Source: Ailanthus altissimus
Lineage: Eukaryota; Streptophyta; Magnoliopsida; Sapindales; Simaroubaceae
NCBI GenBank assembly: GCA_946807835.1
Contig: OX327697.1
Span: 16,068,001-16,132,000, forward strand
Length of the DNA stretch: 64,000 nt
Direction of reading: 5' to 3'
Part shown: positions 59,118-64,000 of the stretch, piece by piece
How positions within the stretch are numbered: the stretch's first letter is position 1
How the letters are laid out: every line of letters begins with the position of its first letter
Notes under the pieces: generated by a model
The model's database searches: none
Told to the model about the DNA's origin: nothing
Seen by the model: only the letters and a program-made list of their open reading frames with translations
Made by a program: the position numbers and the translations under genes

Positions 59118-59560
59118 CATTGTTTTAACATGGAATAGCCTCAATCTATTTTGAGATATAATCTCTTGCGACTAAAATGTACGTAAATCCAAATGATAAT
59201 AAAAATGATCCCATGAAATCTATTCTCCAACAATCAAAGATTTCAATAACAAGAATAAGGTTTAATGGCATTATGTTTCATTTTGAAATAGATCCTAATT
59301 TTTGACAATTTTCATACATTTTAAAAAATGCATGTGTATCTTTAAATAAAGTGAGCCAATAAAATCCATATTATAAGATTTTTACAGTTGTTTTCTTTGA
59401 TGAGAAATATACTCCACATGCTTTAGAATAAAAAAAATTTAATAACTCTATTTATCTCATAGTTGGGTATGCATTTTCAAAATATTTAGTCAAGACAATA
59501 TTTAAAGAGATAAGGATCATCCCAGTAAAATTTTCTCACCTCAGTTAGAAATTTCTTTTT
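59118..59560 (-). pseudogene. Athila-type integrase, N-terminal half
   Basis: Decayed zinc-finger and core start: an FFILKHVEYISHQ block (HHCC region), YNMDFIGSLYLKI, a C-x2-V-K stretch, then after a frame change [20 protein letters not shown] and IEAIPC-NND, the segment with the first core Asp region (Y-I-L-V-A-x-D-Y). Broken at 59,117 by the LTR1 copy. Confidence 0.7.
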
Positions 59561-59699
59561 GTCTTGTGCATTTTATTAAGGTGGCATTTCTCATGTCATA
59601 AAACAATTAACAATATTAATATACCAAAGCATCGTAACAATAAAAAATAAAAATTCATCGGGAAAAGAGTCATTAATGAGTATTATTTTTGTTGGTGAA

Positions 59700-60340
59700 T
59701 CTAGTACGAGTCTTGATAAGTGATCTGCAACAACATTCTCAATTCTTTTCTTATCTTAATAGTGATATTAAATTCTTAAAGTAATAGAATCCATCGAATT
59801 AGTTTTAGTTTTGCATCCTGTTTTGACATTAAGTACTTACAACAGTATGATCAGTAAACACAACAATTGAAGAACCAATTAAGTAAGAATGAAATTTACC
59901 TAATGCAAAAATTATAGCAAGTAATTATTTTTTAGTTGTTGTACAGTTTATTTGTGCACTATTTAAAGTTCTACTTGTGTAATAAATTACATAGGGTTTA
60001 CCCTCATTTTTTTTGTCATAATACAGCACCAACAGCATAATCACTGACATCACACATGAGCTTAAAAGGCAAAGACCAGTCAGGAGATTGTGTGATAGGA
60101 GTAAATGTTAAGAGGCCAATTAATTTTTTAAATGAATTTTGGCACTCTTGAGTCCACTCAAATGATACATCTTTTACTAAGAGATTACAAAGACGTCTAG
60201 ATATAGCACTAAATTTTTCTATGAACCTTCTAGCATATCCTAAAAAGGATCAGACTTCTCTGACTATTTTTTGTAACGGCAAATGAGCAATGAGTTTGAT
60301 GTTTTTCTTATCCACTTCAATTCCTTTAAAAGACACTACA
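59700..60340 (-). pseudogene. Athila-type RNase H
   Basis: Follows RT: SFKGIEVDKKNIKLI, VREV-SFLGYARRFIEKFSAI, SRRLCNLLVKDVSFEW, FKKLIGLLTFTPI-QSPDWSLPF, then LMCDVSDYAVGAVL with the RNase H Asp. Beyond this, stops and frameshifts accumulate to about 59,700. Confidence 0.75.
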
Positions 60341-60384
60341 TGTCTAAAAATAATTCTAAAAGTGACCATGTAATCACATTTTTT

Positions 60385-60800
60385 CTAATTCAACACAATA
60401 ACTTTTTCTTCACATCTTTTTAAAATCTTTCCTAAGTTTTCAAGACAATTATCAAAAGAATTTCTAAACACAGTTAAATCATCCATGAAAACTTTTAAAT
60501 AATGCTTAACCATGTCACTAAAAATGCTTAACACACATCTTTGAAATATTGTTAAAGCAATACAAAGTCTAAAGGGCATCTTTCTAAAAAGTAAAGACCC
60601 CAAAAAGCCATGTGAATGTCATCTTTTTTTGGTTCTCTAGTGCTATAAGAATTTGATAATAATCAAAATAGCCATCTAGAAAGTAATAGTAAAGATGTCC
60701 CCCTACACTTTCTAAAATTTGGTCAATAAATAGTAAAGAAAAATGGTCTTTTCTAGTGGCAGAGTTCAACTTTCTATAATCTATACACATCCTATAATTA
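60385..60800 (-). pseudogene. Athila-type reverse transcriptase core
   Basis: Two overlapping open frames: 60,584-60,790 (MCIDYRKLNSATRKDHFSLL, FIDQILESVGGHLYYYFLDG, YFDYYQILIALENQKKMTFT) and 60,385-60,603 (RKMPFRLCIALTIFQRCVLS, VFMDDLTVF with the F-M-D-D box, CEEKVIVLN). Wording matches Athila RTs. A frameshift near 60,600 separates them; otherwise the domain is long and its catalytic box intact, so decay is moderate. Confidence 0.85.
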
Positions 60801-61269
60801 GATGAGACTCGAGTTGGTATTAACTCACATTTGTCATTTTCAATGACTGTGATTCTAGATTTTTTTTGTACTATCTGAGTAGGACTTACCTACTTACTAT
60901 CTGAAATAGGACAGATAATTCCTACTTTAAGTAATTTGAGAACTTCATCTCTCACTATCTCTTTTATATATGGATTTAATCTCCTTTGGAGTTATTAGAA
61001 AGTTTTGGCATTGTACTCTATGTGTATTCTATGTGTGCAAATCAAAGGATTAATGTCTCTTATGTCTTTTAAAGTTCACCTTATTACATTTTTATGTATT
61101 TTTAATACTTTAATAAACTTACCTTCTTATGAGTGTAGAAGAGATTACCAATAGGTAAGTTTGTTTCTCTCTAAGAATGCATATTTTAGTCCTTCAAGTA
61201 GCGATTTCAACATCAACTTTGGAATTTTGTTTTGTTTATCCTTTTTTTCTCCTAATTCTTCAAACTTTG

Positions 61270-61880
61270 GTTTTCATCCTTTATTTTTGATCACCTGTGC
61301 ACAGTCAAGTAAAGAATATATGTTAGAGATTTCAGACTCTAATTGCATATTTGACTCAAATGAATTCATTAAGCACATTCCTAAGGGATCAATAGAACTC
61401 CCATTTTGAATATAATCCATCAAAATTATTTCAATCACGTTGACTTCTTCATTTTCATCCTCCTCCTCATGTAGTTGCTTACACATATTGAAAACATTGA
61501 GCTCAAATGTCGTGTTCCCAAATGAAAGCTTCATTACTCCATTCTTATAATTAATCAAAACGTTAAATGTTACTAAAAATGGACGACCCAACATAACAGG
61601 TATCAAATTACATCTTTTAACAGTTCTATGTTCAAGACAATAAAATTTACAAGATATATGAATTTATCGACTTGAAATAACACATCTTCCACTATCCCTC
61701 TTGGTACTTGTATTGATCTATCGGCAAGCAAAACAGTTACAAAAGTTGGTTTTAACTTACCGAGATTGAGCTATTGATAAACTAAATATGGTAATAAATT
61801 CACACTAGCACCAAGATCAAGTAAGGCTTGTTCAATTTTATGACTTCTAATAATGCATAAAACTGTAGGACAACTAGAGT
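61270..61880 (-). pseudogene. Athila-type protease region
   Basis: From right to left: AILQNNNALKYKDSSCPTVL, HKIEQALLDLGASVNLLP (D-L-G-A-S box as in Athila proteases), then decayed text to MIPVMLGRPFLVTFNVLINY (61,606), NGVMKLSFGNTTFELNVF and an acidic EEEDENEEVNVIE linker to 61,274. One frame break between the two open parts (61,771-62,088 and 61,274-61,606). Confidence 0.8.
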
Positions 61881-62600
61881 CTTTGTATTTCAAAGCATTA
61901 TTGTTCTGAAGAATGGCACTTACTTGCTTAACTAAAAATGCTTTCTTTTTCACATTCAGTTTTCTTTTTACTATGCATAAATCTTTCAAACATTTTGCAC
62001 AAGAGGGAGCCTGTTTAATAGCATCTAATAAAGGAATATTAACTTTTACTTGTTTGAAGATTTCAAAATTTTTAAGATTGTAATTCAACTTTCTAGCATT
62101 ATGTAATGCTTCCTAGCATTATATAATGCATGAGAAAATGGGGGTGCAGGTGAGGGTTCAGTGTTTTCTTCACTAGGTGTAGGTTGAATAATTTCCTTAC
62201 CCTTAGAGATCGATTCATCATTCCCATGAGGTTTAGGAATGTGTTTTTCAACACGTTATCCTTTCGAGGAGTGATAACCACTTTAACTTGATCCATATAT
62301 TGGCTTCCTGAACTACATGCATTTAAGTTATATTTTCCTTTAGGGTTTTAGCTTTATCTTTTAAAGAAAAAGGAAAAAGTTTAAGTCGAATTGTATTCAA
62401 GCTATAATTTAGATCGTTATACGTGCTACATATTTCTTCAAATTCTCTTAGATGTAGGTAACGATTCTCTACATCTAAGCAATGAAAAATGGGTAAATGT
62501 TGGATAATACCCGATTTAAAATTAAAATGTGTTGCATCTATGGAAAAATCTAAGAAAGATGGTGCATTTGGAGGGAAAACTTAGATTTTGTGAAGAATGA
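61880..62600 (-). pseudogene. Athila-type gag, internally deleted
   Basis: N-terminal gag is readable at about 62,350-62,560: FKSGIIQHLPIFH, LDVENRYLHLREFEEICSTY, NTIRLKLFPFSLKDKAKTL. The central part (compare the related piece at 1-565) is absent; text resumes at GSQYMDQVKVVITPRKDN (62,296) and a proline-rich NPHLHPHFL stretch, then EIFKQVKVNIPLLDAIKQAP, CAKCLKDL leading into protease. Confidence 0.7.
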
Positions 62601-62871
62601 AGAGATGAAGGAGAATCAAACAAAACATCAAAGAAAGTTCCTAAATTACCTTTCACCAAACAATGAGACTTAGGATTTCAAAATAAACCACTCATACAAA
62701 GAAATAAAATAAAATACGATAACAATAAATATTACAAATAAGAGAAAAAAATTAAATAACGGCAAAAAAAATAGGTCAAGCTAACAATAAAATAAAAGTT
62801 AGCAAACAAAGAGTAAGAGGCTTAACCTTCCATGAAAATAAAAAAAATACTTAGTTAATTTCACTTATAAA

Positions 62872-62887
62872 GCAATGGTGCTAAAAA
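62872..62887 (-). other. Decayed primer-binding site of the LTR2 element
   Basis: Minus strand TTTTTAGCACCATTGC, which matches the Athila-type TTTTTGGCGCCGTTGC except for three G-to-A changes. It lies two bases after the LTR end (TGTCA at 62,890). Confidence 0.65.
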
Positions 62888-62889
62888 CT

Positions 62890-63383
62890 TGACACATCCA
62901 GAATATATGAGTTTATTCTCAAGTGCAAAATTATCGAAGTAATAAATATTCTACTGAGAATAAGATCGACCCACAAGAAAGTAAAATTAAAATTACAAAC
63001 TATAAATACTCTAAAGACAAATAAATTAATATAAAATGATTGCAAATAATAATTTAAATAACCAATTAAAATGAAATCTAAAGTTAAAGAGATCCACTCT
63101 TAGCATATAAAATAAGAATATATTCAACTCTTTTTATAACTAATTGGAATCCTCACACAAAGAATGTTTCAATCGAAAGATATAATAATTAAAGTTCATC
63201 ACCATTTATATATTAACTTGTATTTATTTCTTTCAATTATTATACAACAAATCTTGTTAATGGGTTCAAGTATTTATTATGCTAATCTTTATATTTGTCT
63301 ACAATAAATCAAGACTCTTACTTTACAAGAAATGGTAAATACGCCAAATCTTATAAATATTTTCAAGAATTTATTGTGCCAAC
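62890..63383 (-). repeat. LTR2, 5' copy, truncated
   Basis: Last ~494 bp of LTR2, ending GGATGTGTCA at 62,890; collinear with 50,067-50,566. The LTR start is lost at 63,383, where sequence switches to a chromovirus-like RT. With the copy at 50,067-51,499 it delimits an element of about 13 kb that includes later insertions. Confidence 0.85.
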
Positions 63384-63384
63384 T

Positions 63385-64000
63385 TGATGTGCCTGAACTA
63401 AAATCTTTAATAAATCGCTTATAGAAAAAGGCTAAACCATGAAAACTTCTCACATCAGCAACATTAGTAAGTTTAGACCAATCATGAATTGCCTTAACCT
63501 TCTACTCATCAACCTTAATTCTACTACCAAAAACAACATACCTAAGAAAGATAACACTATCTTGGTAGAAATAACACTTCTTGAGTTTTCCATACAACTT
63601 AACATCACGCAAGGTCTCAAATACAGTCCTAAGATGCCTCACATGATCATCAAAAGTTTTACAGTGGATCAGGATATCATCAAAATGTACCACAACAAAC
63701 AACCCAATAAAATTTCTCAAAACATAATTCATAAGCCTTATAAATATACTAGGTGTATTAAAAAGCCCAAACGGCATCACCATCCACTCATATAATTCAT
63801 GCTTAGTTTTAAAGGCTGTTTTTCATTCATCACCTTCTTTCATCCTAATTTGGTGATATCCACTCATCAAATCAACTTTAGAAAAATAAATAGCACCATG
63901 CAATTCATTAAGCATATCATCAAGTCTAGGAATATGGAATCGATACTTAACCGTTATCTTGTTGATAGCTTGGCTATCTACACACATTGTTATGGTATCA
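63385..64000 (-). pseudogene. Chromovirus-like gypsy RT fragment
   Basis: Minus-strand RT entering from the right edge: [43 protein letters not shown], a stop, then the open 63,502-63,783 with MVMPFGLFNTPSIFIRLMNY, VVVHFDDILIHCKT (F-D-D catalytic box), HLRTVFETLRDVKLYGKLKK, and a broken DWSKLTNV-DVRSFHGLA-FYKRFIKDFS connection to RNase H. This lineage differs from the Athila-type RT at 60,385. It ends abruptly at the truncated LTR2. Confidence 0.85.

Noticed and set aside
63439..63795. 118-codon plus-strand ORF
   Set aside because: Antisense of the chromovirus-like RT at 63,502-63,783.

Overview
The window is nuclear DNA of a eudicot plant. It is strongly AT-rich, its genes have many GT-AG introns, and most of it is old transposable-element sequence. 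Two host genes are intact, both on the minus strand: an ALIS/CDC50-type lipid-flippase beta subunit (21,055-25,273; 8 coding exons, 340 aa) and a sucrose synthase of the SUS5/6/7 type (37,603-41,672; 13 coding exons, 844 aa). Both rebuild with consistent splice phases and keep their key residues. The species cannot be fixed from the sequence.

Layout: 1-5,100 holds gypsy (Athila- and Tat-like) debris. 8,918-12,905 is a dead Ty1/copia element. 12,909-14,860 is a probable copia LTR followed by a 51-bp minisatellite. 15,547-20,045 is a dead L1-type LINE, minus strand, between degenerate target duplications. ALIS follows. 26,738-30,012 is a gypsy element with two LTRs (G1) that has lost RT, RNase H and most of integrase. 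30,013-34,340 holds an LTR-like block, an RNase H scrap, four tRNA-like tandem units and a 171-bp MITE with a perfect 9-bp target duplication. 35,040-36,830 is AT-rich simple repeat with a ~540-bp duplication. The sucrose synthase gene follows.

From 43,090 to the right edge lies a deep nest of minus-strand retroelements. A second copy of the G1 family (G2) carries a hAT-like insertion and is cut by an LTR (LTR3) at 45,962. The LTR3 element's internal ORF is cut by an Athila-type element with LTR2 ends (50,067-63,383). That element's integrase is split by an LTR of a third family (LTR1). A second LTR1 copy at 52,848-54,275 abuts a truncated LTR1 in the opposite orientation, forming a large inverted repeat.

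The most unusual item is an intronless, decayed LOG-like (cytokinin-activating phosphoribohydrolase family) sequence at 55,239-55,798. It lies in sense orientation between the integrase end and an LTR1 3' end, which suggests capture of a host gene by a retroelement. A second lead is that G1 and G2 appear to share the same internal deletion junction, pointing to a non-autonomous gypsy family that moved after losing its polymerase.
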